Assembly: GCA_018262095.1 (NCBI GenBank)
Contig: JAGTRW010000033.1
Location: 31,656-95,655, forward strand
Source of the DNA: Pseudomonadota bacterium
Lineage (GTDB): Bacteria; Pseudomonadota; Gammaproteobacteria; Burkholderiales; Rhodocyclaceae
Direction of reading: 5' to 3'
Length of the DNA stretch: 64,000 bases
The position numbers were made by a program, and so were the translations under genes. Positions within the stretch are counted from its first letter, which is position 1. Each line of letters opens with the position of its first letter. This document shows, piece after piece, positions 56,717 through 64,000 of the stretch. The notes beneath the pieces were generated by a model. That model did no database searches. It had not been told where the DNA came from and saw only the letters and a program-made list of their open reading frames with translations.

Positions 56717-57268
56717 ATGGATCACCATGCCATCGGCCTCGTCGAAGTCAACAGCATCGCCAAGGGTTTCGAAGTCTGCGACGCGATGGCCAAGACCGCC
56801 AACATCACGGTCCTGGTCGCCAAGAGCATTTGCCCGGGAAAGTACATCATCATGATCGGCGGCGATGTCGCGGCGGTTGCTCAATCGGTCGAAGCCGGGC
56901 AGACGCTCGCCGGATCGACCATCGTCGACAGCTTCGTGATTCCCAATATCCACCCGTCGGTGCTGCCGGCGATCAGCGGCGGCAACAGCATCGACGAAGT
57001 TCGCGCGATGGGCGTGATTGAAACTTATTCGGTCGCCGCAACGATCGAAGCGACCGACGCAGCGGTCAAGGCGGCATCTGTCATACCGCTGCGCATGCAT
57101 CTTGCTTTTGGTATCGGCGGAAAGAGTTACGTCGTTCTTTCCGGCGAAGTCGCCGACATGAATTCCGCCGTCGAAGCGGGATCGACAATAGCCAGCGAAA
57201 AAGGGTTTCTGGTTAACCGCGTGGTGATTCCGCGCCCCAGCAAGCAGCTGATCGACCAGATCATGTAG
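56717..57268 (+). CDS. pduT: PduT-type tandem-BMC shell protein with iron-sulfur Cys
   Basis: 183 aa with two BMC domains (about residues 1-90 and 95-183) forming a trimer. The Cys39-Pro-Gly motif (KSICPGKY) matches the pore Cys of PduT that ligates a central [4Fe-4S] cluster. IPNIHPSVLPAISG in the linker and HLAFGIGGKSYVVLSG in the second domain are close to Salmonella PduT. Encoded 13 nt after pduS with AAAGGA upstream, so the two probably act as an electron conduit through the shell. Confidence 0.93.
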   Translation: MDHHAIGLVEVNSIAKGFEVCDAMAKTANITVLVAKSICPGKYIIMIGGDVAAVAQSVEAGQTLAGSTIVDSFVIPNIHPSVLPAISGGNSIDEVRAMGVIETYSVAATIEATDAAVKAASVIPLRMHLAFGIGGKSYVVLSGEVADMNSAVEAGSTIASEKGFLVNRVVIPRPSKQLIDQIM

Positions 57269-57320
57269 GGAACGAAATTCTTCGATTTTTTCAACCAGGC
57301 AGCATCTCGGGAGACGAGCG

Positions 57321-58709
57321 ATGAGCATAAGCACAACAGATCCAATCGTGGCACCAGCGGAGGCGCACCTGTCGCGGGTGCTTGGCCCCTTGCACCTGTG
57401 GGCGCTGGCCGTCGGCCTGGTGATTTCGGGCAACTACTTCGGCTGGAGCTACGGCATGGAGTCGGGCGGGCCAATGGGCCTGCTCATCGCGCTGGTTCCG
57501 GTGACCATTTTCTACGTCACCTTCATGCTCTCATACTCCGAGCTGGCGACGATGATCCCGCACGCCGGCGGTCCTTCGGCGTACGCCCGGCGCGCCATGG
57601 GAACCTTCGGCGGCTACATGAACGGCATCAGCTGCCTGATCGAGTTCGTCTTCGCGCCGCCGGCGATCGCGCTGGCGGTCGGCGGCTATATCGAAAACCT
57701 TTCGGGCGGCGTGTTCGGCCAGATCCAGGTCGCGATCTTTGCCTACTTCCTGTTCATCTTCATCAACTACCTCGGGATGAAAACTTCGGCGCGCTTCGAG
57801 CTGGTCGTCACGGTGATCGCGCTCGTCGGCCTGGCGATCTTCTGGGTCGCCGCCGTTCCGAACTTCAGCTGGGAACGCGTCGGCTCGCTCAAGAACGGCA
57901 CTGAAGGCGTGATGGGTGCGGTGACCTTCGCCATCTGGTTCTACCTGGCGATGGAAGGCGGCGCGATGGCTGCCGAGGAAATGATCCATCCGCAGAAGGA
58001 CATTCCGATGGGCTTCCTGTCAGGTTGCGGCACACTGATGATCATGGGCGTGCTGACGCTCTTGATGACCGCTGGCATCGCCGACTACACGGGACTGATG
58101 ACGCTCGACTTCCCGCTGCCCGCCGCGCTTGAAGGCGCCTACGGCAAGGGGTCGATGATCTCGAAGGTGGTCAACGTGATCGGTCTTTTTGGTCTGATCG
58201 CCTCGCTGCACGGCATCATCGTCGGCTATTCGCGGCAAACCTACGCCATGGCGCGCACCGGCTACCTGCCAAAATTCCTCGCCCGCGTCAGCCCGAAGAC
58301 GCACGCGCCGTTCTGGGCGCTGCTGATTCCCGGCCTGGTCGGCATCCTGCCGATTTCGCTGGGCCTGATCGACAAGTCCTACGCCGCCGGACTGACCGCG
58401 ACGATGATCACCATCTCGGTGTTCGGCTCGATCGCCATGTACATCGTCAGTCTGCTCGCGCTGTTCATCCTGCGCAGCAAGGAACCGGGCCTCAAACGCC
58501 CGTTCAAGGTCAGCTATCCGCTGGTGCCACTCATCAGCATCGTGCTCGCCTTCTTCTGCCTCTATTGCGTGATCGGCTATGGCGGCGCCTCGGCGCTCAA
58601 GTGGGTGGCCATCATCTATGCCGTTGCGCTGGTGTACTATTTCATCTGGGGCAACAAGAAGGTCCGCCCGTTCGATGAAGAATTCGGCGTGCTCGACGAG
58701 CTCAACTGA
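57321..58709 (+). CDS. eat: APC-family ethanolamine permease
   Basis: 462 aa, about twelve membrane helices. Similar to ethanolamine permeases of the amino acid/polyamine/organocation family found with eutBC in pseudomonads: LGPLHLWALAVGLVISGNYFGWSYGM, HAGGPSAYARRAMG and FAIWFYLAMEGGAMAAEE. It would import ethanolamine and so replace EutH, which is absent from this operon. GGGAG lies upstream of the ATG. Its last codons form one arm of the 13-bp dyad at 58693-58730. Confidence 0.9.
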   Translation: MSISTTDPIVAPAEAHLSRVLGPLHLWALAVGLVISGNYFGWSYGMESGGPMGLLIALVPVTIFYVTFMLSYSELATMIPHAGGPSAYARRAMGTFGGYMNGISCLIEFVFAPPAIALAVGGYIENLSGGVFGQIQVAIFAYFLFIFINYLGMKTSARFELVVTVIALVGLAIFWVAAVPNFSWERVGSLKNGTEGVMGAVTFAIWFYLAMEGGAMAAEEMIHPQKDIPMGFLSGCGTLMIMGVLTLLMTAGIADYTGLMTLDFPLPAALEGAYGKGSMISKVVNVIGLFGLIASLHGIIVGYSRQTYAMARTGYLPKFLARVSPKTHAPFWALLIPGLVGILPISLGLIDKSYAAGLTATMITISVFGSIAMYIVSLLALFILRSKEPGLKRPFKVSYPLVPLISIVLAFFCLYCVIGYGGASALKWVAIIYAVALVYYFIWGNKKVRPFDEEFGVLDELN

Positions 58710-58730
58710 GGCATCATTTGAGCTCGTCGA
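58693..58730 (+). promoter_or_regulatory. Perfect 13-bp hairpin at the permease stop codon
   Basis: TCGACGAGCTCAA (58693-58705) and its exact complement TTGAGCTCGTCGA (58718-58730) with a 12-nt loop that includes the permease stop codon. There is no T run after it (AAAGACC), so a rho-independent terminator is unlikely; attenuation, mRNA stabilisation or a protein site before eutR are possible. Confidence 0.55.
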
Positions 58731-58789
58731 AAGACCTTGCCAAAACAGGGTCTCTCGCCCGCTCAAGTGACCGCCACCGGAGCCATCCC

Positions 58790-59776
58790 ATGCCAAGCCA
58801 AATGCAGCCCCCTACTTCTAGCCGCTTTCCCGCACCGTGTCTGGCGCGCGACGTCGTCACCGACGACGCCGATTGCCTGGCGCGCAGCATCAGCGGCTGG
58901 TCGCAGGAGTATGAGCAACTCAAGGCCGGACATTTTCAAGGCAGCCTGTCCGAAATGCGCATCGGCGACGCTCAGCTCTTTCTCGAGCAAACCAGCCACG
59001 CCTTGCGTCAGGTCTGCAACGTTCCCGCCGACCATGTCTGGTTCGGCCTGCCGCACTGCGACTCGCGCTGCGTGCGGATCAACGGCGTGCCGGTGCAGTC
59101 CGGGCGGATCGCCGTGCATCGCGGCGGCCGCAACTTCGAATTGATGACGCCCGACGCCTTGCAGTTCCTCGGGATTGTCGTCAAGGAAGACATGCTGATG
59201 GCCTACGCCCGGCAATTCGAATGCGACGACTGGCTCACCGAAATGCTCGAGCGCCCGGTCCTTGAGGTCAGCGAGACGAAGAAACGCGCGGTGCAACAGA
59301 ACTGCCTGCAGATTCTGCGCCACCCGCGCCAGACCAAATCGGCTCCGCTCTACCAGTCGCTTTCCGACCAGGCACTGTCAGCGCTCTTTTCCTTGTTCCA
59401 GGCGGCCAAACCGGTTTCCGAAGATCGCAGTTCAAGCCGCCAACGGCATCGCCTGGTCGAACGCGCCGACGCTTACGTGCGCTCGCGCAGCGACCGTCTG
59501 GTCACTGTTTCCGAATTATGCACCGCGCTCAGTACCAGCCGGAGAGCGCTGCAAATCGGCTTCCAGGAGGTCCTCGGCGTCGGCCCCCATGCCTACATCC
59601 GCGCGATCAGCTTGAACGGCGTGCGCAGCCAGCTCAAGAACGCCGACTCGCCCTACGCCAGCGTCCAGGATGCCGCCGCAGCGTACGGCTTCTGGCACAT
59701 GAGCCAGTTCGCCGTCGACTATCGCCAGCTGTTCGGCGAGCGCCCGTCGGAAACGATCAAACGACGGTGCCGTTGA
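58790..59776 (+). CDS. eutR: EutR AraC-family activator
   Basis: 328 aa. Activates eut operons in response to ethanolamine plus adenosylcobalamin. The N-terminal ligand domain (about residues 15-210) has GWSQEYEQLKAGHFQGSL and HRGGRNFELMTP; the C-terminal AraC domain has two helix-turn-helix units (ALSTSRRALQIGFQEVLGVGPHAYI and DAAAAYGFWHMSQFAVDYRQLFGERPSETI). The start at 58790 has CGGAG 8 nt upstream; the open frame from 58718 is not used. Last gene of the operon, as in enterics. Confidence 0.92.
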   Translation: MPSQMQPPTSSRFPAPCLARDVVTDDADCLARSISGWSQEYEQLKAGHFQGSLSEMRIGDAQLFLEQTSHALRQVCNVPADHVWFGLPHCDSRCVRINGVPVQSGRIAVHRGGRNFELMTPDALQFLGIVVKEDMLMAYARQFECDDWLTEMLERPVLEVSETKKRAVQQNCLQILRHPRQTKSAPLYQSLSDQALSALFSLFQAAKPVSEDRSSSRQRHRLVERADAYVRSRSDRLVTVSELCTALSTSRRALQIGFQEVLGVGPHAYIRAISLNGVRSQLKNADSPYASVQDAAAAYGFWHMSQFAVDYRQLFGERPSETIKRRCR

Positions 59777-59871
59777 GTAATATTTTCGAAGGAAACAAAG
59801 AGTAGAAAGCAACACCTGTTGTAGTCATGAAAGCAGCGTTTTTTCCGTAACTACCTTTAAGGACATAATCG

Positions 59872-61164
59872 ATGAAAAACAAGCCCGCAGTACTGTTACT
59901 CGCCGCGCTGATTTCCGCCGCCATGCTCGGCGGTTGTGCCAGCGGACCGAACTCGGCGGCGTCCTCGTCGCAATCGCAAAGCGCGGTCAAGCTCGCCGAC
60001 CGCAACTGGGACAGCTTCAACAAGTCGCAGATCGAAAAGCTGATCGCCACCTACGGCAAGACCAGCCCCAACTACAACCCGGCCAAGCCGCCCTACGCCG
60101 TTTTCGACTGGGATAACACGATGGTTTTCCTCGACGTCGAGGAAGCGACGCTGATCTATCAACTCGAGAACCTGCGTTTCAACATGACGCCCGAGCAGAT
60201 GGACAAGGCGCTGCGCATGTCGGTACCGAAGACCAACTTCGTCAAGGACTACAACAATGCCGCCGGCCAGCCGGTCAATATCGACCTGGTCGTTCCTGAC
60301 GCGGTCGACAGCTACCGCTGGATCTACGCCAACTACAAGGGCCTGAAGGGCACGCTGTCGCTTGAGGAAGTCAAGAAGAGCCCGCATTACACCAACTTCG
60401 TGACCAAGGTCCGCTACATGTACGAAGCGATCGGCGACACCTTCGACGTCTCGGTCGCCTACCCGTGGGTGCTCTATCTCTTCACCGGCCAGAACGAGCA
60501 GCAGGTTCGCGCAATGGTCAACGAAACGCTGGCCTGGCAGAAGACCCAGCCGATCGCCAAGGTCAAGTGGACCAGCCCGGCGTCGCTGCCCGGCAAGGCC
60601 GGCGTCGTCTCGGTGAGCTGGAAGAACGGCCTGCGCCTGATGCCAGAAATGCAGGATGTTTTCAAGGCCTTCCGCGACGCCGGAATCGACGTCTGGGTGT
60701 GCACCGCGTCGTTCGTCGACGTGATCAAGGAAATCTCGTCGAACCCGGCCTACGGCTACAACAACCCGGCCGACCGCGTGATCGGAATGGAACTCGAACG
60801 CGATGCGAACGGCATCATCCAGACCGAGTTCCGCAAAGGTTATGCGCAGACCCAGCAAAAGGGCAAAACGCAGGCGATCAACCGCTTCATCGTCCCGAAG
60901 TACGGCTACGGCCCGATCTTCGTCGCCGGCGACAGCGAAGGCGACATGAACATGATGCAGGACTTCTCCGACACCAAGCAGGTGCTGATCGTCAATCGCC
61001 TCAAGGGCAAGGACATCATCACGCTGTCCAAGCAGGCCGTCGAATCCTACGGCAAGCCCGACGCCAAGGTCCTGCTGCAGGGGCGCAACGACAACACCGG
61101 CGAATTCGTCAAGTCGCAGGCGCACATCAAGTTCGGCGCCAAGGACGGACAGGTCCTCAAGTAA
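59872..61164 (+). CDS. Exported lipoprotein HAD phosphatase (phosphorylcholine/phosphoethanolamine phosphatase-like)
   Basis: 430 aa. The signal sequence ends in a lipobox (LGGCAS), so the enzyme is anchored as a lipoprotein. HAD motifs: FDWDNTMVFLDVEEA (motif I), the Thr in VWVCTASF (motif II), a Lys/Arg in the TQAINRF region and FVAGDSEGDMNMM (motif IV). The general plan resembles Pseudomonas phosphorylcholine phosphatase, a periplasmic enzyme that also acts on phosphoethanolamine. That would yield ethanolamine for the operon just upstream. Substrate is inferred from resemblance and position. An independent promoter is likely in the 95-nt gap; the gene ends with a strong terminator. Confidence 0.78.
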   Translation: MKNKPAVLLLAALISAAMLGGCASGPNSAASSSQSQSAVKLADRNWDSFNKSQIEKLIATYGKTSPNYNPAKPPYAVFDWDNTMVFLDVEEATLIYQLENLRFNMTPEQMDKALRMSVPKTNFVKDYNNAAGQPVNIDLVVPDAVDSYRWIYANYKGLKGTLSLEEVKKSPHYTNFVTKVRYMYEAIGDTFDVSVAYPWVLYLFTGQNEQQVRAMVNETLAWQKTQPIAKVKWTSPASLPGKAGVVSVSWKNGLRLMPEMQDVFKAFRDAGIDVWVCTASFVDVIKEISSNPAYGYNNPADRVIGMELERDANGIIQTEFRKGYAQTQQKGKTQAINRFIVPKYGYGPIFVAGDSEGDMNMMQDFSDTKQVLIVNRLKGKDIITLSKQAVESYGKPDAKVLLQGRNDNTGEFVKSQAHIKFGAKDGQVLK

Positions 61165-61208
61165 ACGCCCTCGCCGGCCGGCGGCGACGCCGGCCAGATC
61201 GCGCAAGC

Positions 61209-61240
61209 GCCGCATCCGTCATGGGTGCGGCGGTTTTTTT
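61209..61240 (+). terminator. Rho-independent terminator after the HAD phosphatase
   Basis: Stem GCCGCATCC/GGGTGCGGC (61209-61217 and 61223-61231, one T-G pair), loop GTCAT, then GG and seven T. It ends the plus-strand transcription unit before the convergent lrgB. Confidence 0.9.
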
Positions 61241-61255
61241 GGGCATCCGGGCTGC

Positions 61256-61957
61256 TCAGAGCCAATGCGCCAGCAATGGCGCGCAGATCGCCATCAGAAC
61301 GCCGGCGACGATCATCGTCAGGCTTGAGATGACACCCTCGTCGGTGCTGCGCCGGTAGGCCGTGGCGGTGCCGGCGGCGTGCGCGCCAGCGCCGAACAGC
61401 GCGCCACGTGCGACGTGCGTGCTCAGCGGCAACAAGGCCAGGATCCATTCGCCCAGAATCATTCCGACCATGCCGGTGATGACCACGAAGATCGCCGCGA
61501 GATCGGCCGTTCCGCCAATCTCGGGGGCCGCCATCATGGCGAACGGCGTGCTGATCGAGCGCACGGCGAGGCTGCGTTCGAGCGTGGTGGGCAGGTCGAA
61601 CAAGCGTGCCAGGGCCACCGAACTGCCGACGGCGACGCTCATCCCGACCACCACGCCGACGACCAGCGGTATCCAGTGCTGGCGGATGGTATGGCGATAA
61701 TCGTAGATCGGCACCGCGAAAGCCACTGTCGCCGGCCCCAGCATCCAGCTCAACCAGTGGCTGCGCGAGGCGTAGTTGCCGTAGGGCACGTGCGCGATCA
61801 GCAAAATCGCGATCAGGATCACCGGAACCAGGATGAAGGGTGCGAGCCACTGGCGCGGATAGCGACGGTGCAAGCGCTTGATCGCGAAATAGAGCAGCAC
61901 GGTAGCCACCAGCCAGGCGCTGGCGACGGGACTGACGGCATTGATCAGATCAATCAT
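61256..61957 (-). CDS. lrgB: LrgB/CidB-family membrane protein
   Basis: 233 aa, about eight helices. The family signature is clear: RSISTPFAMMAAPEIGG and the C-terminal GALFGAGAHAAGTATAYRR. LrgB works with LrgA; the pair is linked to control of murein hydrolases and, in several bacteria, to pyruvate or small organic acid export/import. It starts directly after the lrgA stop with no gap. Confidence 0.92.
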   Translation of the reverse strand: MIDLINAVSPVASAWLVATVLLYFAIKRLHRRYPRQWLAPFILVPVILIAILLIAHVPYGNYASRSHWLSWMLGPATVAFAVPIYDYRHTIRQHWIPLVVGVVVGMSVAVGSSVALARLFDLPTTLERSLAVRSISTPFAMMAAPEIGGTADLAAIFVVITGMVGMILGEWILALLPLSTHVARGALFGAGAHAAGTATAYRRSTDEGVISSLTMIVAGVLMAICAPLLAHWL

Positions 61958-62392
61958 CTAAGACGCCTTGCGTTGCGCGCTGCGCGCCTGGAAGCGCCAG
62001 GCGATATCCACCGCGACGGCGGTACTGACCATCACGCAAACAGTGCTGAGCAGGATGACGACCAGAATCGCCAGGCCATGACTACGGATGATCTCGGCGT
62101 ATTGCACGATGGCGACGACCGCCGGAACGAAGAACAGCAGCATTTCACCGATCAGCCAGTCGGCGCCAGCGGCCAGCCAGTCGCGCCGCAGGATGCCGCA
62201 GGCCATGCCGACGAGCGCCAGGCCAAGCCCCAGCAGGCTGCTCGGAACAAACGGCAGGAAGCGCCTCGAGAGCGTATCGGCGCCAAGCCAGAGCAAGGCA
62301 ATCAATGCCACCTGGGCGACCACGGCGAATGATTTGCCCGGCGACGCGGTGGGCGGCGTGGGAGAAACGCTGACGGAAAGAGCTGCGGACAT
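61958..62392 (-). CDS. lrgA: LrgA/CidA-family membrane protein
   Basis: 144 aa, four helices after about 20 hydrophilic residues. Conserved: SLLGLGLALVGMA and GADWLIGEMLLFFVPAVVAIVQY. Holin-like partner of LrgB. It is divergent from the LysR gene, with 112 nt between starts that contain a dyad. Confidence 0.9.
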   Translation of the reverse strand: MSAALSVSVSPTPPTASPGKSFAVVAQVALIALLWLGADTLSRRFLPFVPSSLLGLGLALVGMACGILRRDWLAAGADWLIGEMLLFFVPAVVAIVQYAEIIRSHGLAILVVILLSTVCVMVSTAVAVDIAWRFQARSAQRKAS

Positions 62393-62461
62393 CGAAGTAC
62401 TCTACCTTTATGCTGACGATGCTGGCAGTGTAGCGATCGATGTTCCATAATAGAAATGAAT

Positions 62462-62478
62462 TGTTGTGATGGACAACA
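62462..62478. promoter_or_regulatory. LysR-type dyad in the lrgA-lysR divergent region
   Basis: TGTTGT (62462-62467) and ACAACA (62473-62478) are perfect inverted repeats with a 5-nt spacer (GATGG), placed between the divergent starts. Position and T-N11-A-like form suit autoregulation by the adjacent LysR protein. A few bases overlap a possible upstream start of the LysR frame (62466). Confidence 0.5.
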
Positions 62479-62504
62479 TTCTATTTAGGAATAAGTTGGT
62501 CGCG

Positions 62505-63401
62505 ATGGAATTCAAGGCGTTGAGGGTATTCAACGAGGTGGTACGACAGGGCGGATTCACCCGCGCCGCGGAATTGCTGCACGTCACCCAGCCGGCGATC
62601 AGCAAGACGATCCGTGCGCTCGAAGACGAGTTGGGTTCGTCGCTGCTGATTCGCGAAGGGCGTAGCGTGCGGCTCACCGATGCCGGACGCATCGTGTTCG
62701 AACAGGGGCAGCTGGTGCTGGCGGCGAGCGAACGCCTGCACGGCGAGCTCGAAGCCTTGGGCCAGTTGGTTCGCGGACAGGTGTACGTCGGCCTGCCGCC
62801 GATGGTCGGCGCGGCTTTTTTCGCGCCGGTCGTGCGCCTGTTCAGGGAACGTTACCCCGGCGTCGAACTGATCCTGACCGAAGAAGGCGCACGCGACCTG
62901 GAACGCGGCGTCATGGCCGGAAAGCAGGAGCTCGGCGTCACCGTTCTCCCGGTCGCGACCGACGGCCTGGAAGCCATGGCGTTTTCCAGCGAGGACCTGT
63001 GCCTGTTGGCACCCGCCGATTCCGCTTGGGCCGCGCACCAAGACATCGGCATCGACGATCTGCGCGATGAGGCACTGATCCTTTTCAACCAAGGCTTCGC
63101 CTTGGCCGACCGCATCGACGACGCTTGCCGGGCGGAGGGTTTCAAGCCCCGGGTCGCGGCACGCAGCGGCCAATGGGATTTCATCGCCGAATTGGTCGGC
63201 GCCCGCCTCGGCCTGGCGCTCCTGCCCCGCCGCCTGTGCGAACGGCTGGACCCCGCACGCTTCCTGTGGCGACCGCTGCTGCGACCGCCGATTCCCTGGC
63301 ACCTGGCGATCATCTGGCGCCGCGACGCCTACCTCTCGCACGCCGCGCGAGCCTTCCTGGCGCTGGCACGAGAGACCTTGGTCGCGCCAGCCGCAGCATA
63401 A
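62505..63401 (+). CDS. LysR-family regulator divergent from lrgAB
   Basis: 298 aa. The N-terminal helix-turn-helix (FNEVVRQGGFTRAAELLHVTQPAISKTIRALEDE is the typical pattern, residues about 7-40) is followed by the LysR substrate domain (about 90-290). CidR-type regulators next to lrgAB/cidAB respond to acetate or pyruvate; that would fit an acetate-producing ethanolamine pathway nearby, but is only an inference. I start at the ATG at 62505, where similarity to LysR proteins begins; the open frame from 62466 adds 13 unlikely residues. Confidence 0.9.
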   Translation: MEFKALRVFNEVVRQGGFTRAAELLHVTQPAISKTIRALEDELGSSLLIREGRSVRLTDAGRIVFEQGQLVLAASERLHGELEALGQLVRGQVYVGLPPMVGAAFFAPVVRLFRERYPGVELILTEEGARDLERGVMAGKQELGVTVLPVATDGLEAMAFSSEDLCLLAPADSAWAAHQDIGIDDLRDEALILFNQGFALADRIDDACRAEGFKPRVAARSGQWDFIAELVGARLGLALLPRRLCERLDPARFLWRPLLRPPIPWHLAIIWRRDAYLSHAARAFLALARETLVAPAAA

Positions 63402-63767
63402 ACCGCGCGAACCCGCGCGCGTGGATTCTCTACCGCAGCGGCGGCGACGGTCCTTTCGTCTTGCCCTCACAATCTGTGGTCGGCCATAAGCGGAAATTCG
63501 CCCTGACCTGATCGCTGTCATTGAAAAGGCCGTTGCGCTCCGAAACCTGCCGTAGGTCCAATCCACAGCGATCGACCAATCTGGCCATTGGCGATACTCA
63601 GTCGTGGGGGCGTTGTTGCACGGTTTGTTGCCGTTGGCACGTTGGATCACCTGAATAAGCTTTTACATCAACGGTCTGGAACTGCACCCGCCGCAAAGCG
63701 ATAGCGGACGACCTGGAAAGCCGCCCTTCACGTCCAAGCCAAGGCTGCGGCGGCCCTCAGCGAGTAG
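63402..63767. other. Intergenic region without a supported gene
   Basis: 366 nt between the LysR stop and the end of the DHFR-like gene. The open frames here are shadows or have no recognisable content, and composition is slightly less GC-rich than the rest. I see no tRNA, no terminal inverted repeats and no T-run terminator. It could be the scar of a past insertion, without direct evidence. Confidence 0.5.
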
Positions 63768-64000
63768 TCAGGCGTCCGTGTGCCCTTGGTGTCGTAGGAC
63801 GATATGTGCGGCCTTCTCCGACGCGACGAATTCAACGCACGCGTACCCCAGAGCGCGCAAGTCAAGCCCTGCAAGCAGCGATTCTCCCCGGCCAAGCAGG
63901 GCTGGCGCGATGGCAATGTGCAGTTCATCGATGAGGGCCTCCCGAAGATACTGCCGTATTGTGTTCGCCCCTCCGCCGATCCGCACGTCCATTCCGGCAG
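63768..64000 (-). CDS. C-terminal part of a DHFR/RibD-like reductase (5' end outside window)
   Basis: 77 codons remain, open to the right edge. The sequence (DVRIGGGANTIRQYL, LIDELHIAIAPALLGRGESL, DLRALGY) is the C-terminal half of a RibD-C/dihydrofolate-reductase-family protein, NADPH-dependent enzymes of uncertain substrate. It ends HQGHTDA. The first in-frame ATG inside the window (63992) is not the real start, because the family needs about 100 more residues upstream. Confidence 0.8.
   Translation of the reverse strand, partial: AGMDVRIGGGANTIRQYLREALIDELHIAIAPALLGRGESLLAGLDLRALGYACVEFVASEKAAHIVLRHQGHTDA

Noticed and set aside
63402..63767. Possible insertion sequence or integrase remnant near the right edge
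   Set aside because: No transposase-like frame, terminal repeats or target duplication could be identified.

Overview
The window is high-GC DNA (clearly above 60% by eye), densely coding, with short intergenic gaps, many 4-nt ATGA gene overlaps and no tRNA, rRNA, CRISPR array or intact insertion sequence that I could find. Gene families (CheA-REC hybrid, NitT-type and PhnCDE transporters, a nagE/nagA/SIS-deaminase cluster, LrgAB, a complete ethanolamine microcompartment operon) suggest a Gram-negative proteobacterium, most likely a betaproteobacterium of Rhodocyclales type. That placement is inference from gene content, not a database result.

Layout. (1) 1-18570 is a signalling block. A minus-strand group holds a histidine kinase, a response regulator, a chemoreceptor and a PAS/GGDEF/EAL protein that runs off the left edge. 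A plus-strand chemosensory operon follows: receptor, cheB remnant, cheR with TPRs, cheA-REC, a cheY-like gene, an Hpt-REC-REC-GGDEF cyclase, cheW and a short cheW-like gene. Its last large enzyme is a diguanylate cyclase, so the likely output is cyclic di-GMP rather than flagellar bias. A FixH-like protein and a membrane diguanylate cyclase close the block. (2) 18710-32230 is a minus-strand transporter block: a NitT/TauT-type ATPase and double permease without a binding protein, a HAD hydrolase, an FbpABC/PhnSTU-type transporter whose binding-protein gene is broken, and a PhnCEE transporter with two tandem PhnD-type binding proteins. A TctDE-like two-component system (32461-34551) is divergent from it. 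(3) 34629-40538 is an N-acetylglucosamine regulon: nagE, an ElyC/YdcF-like gene and a GntR repressor on the minus strand, with nagA and a SIS-type glucosamine-6-phosphate deaminase divergent. Both promoters carry a similar operator over the -10 region. (4) 41310-59776 is a full ethanolamine-utilisation (Eut) microcompartment operon in the enteric order SPQTDMNEJ-G-ABCLK. It has three departures: eutH is absent and an APC-type permease follows the operon; a PduS-like gene without iron-sulfur ligands sits between eutJ and eutG; and pduS and pduT, normally in the propanediol microcompartment, follow eutK. eutR is the last gene. (5) 59872-64000 holds a lipoprotein HAD phosphatase that may release alcohols from phosphoesters outside the cytoplasm, a strong terminator, lrgBA with a divergent LysR gene, and the C-terminal end of a DHFR/RibD-like gene cut by the right edge.

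How it fits together. EutBC would cleave imported ethanolamine inside a shell of EutS/M/N/L/K/PduT. EutE, EutG and EutD process acetaldehyde, EutA and EutT maintain adenosylcobalamin, and PduS/PduT could move electrons across the shell to reduce cobalamin or recycle cofactors. The phosphonate-type transporters and the exported phosphatase could supply organophosphorus-derived substrates, but this link is inferred from neighbourhood only.

Oddities: two separate genes (cheB and the FbpA-type binding protein) each lack an internal block and change reading frame at the junction, and a third fragment related to that binding protein lies at about 22.1 kb. A family of long intergenic hairpins occurs four times, twice right after the duplicated phnD genes and twice inside the eut operon.
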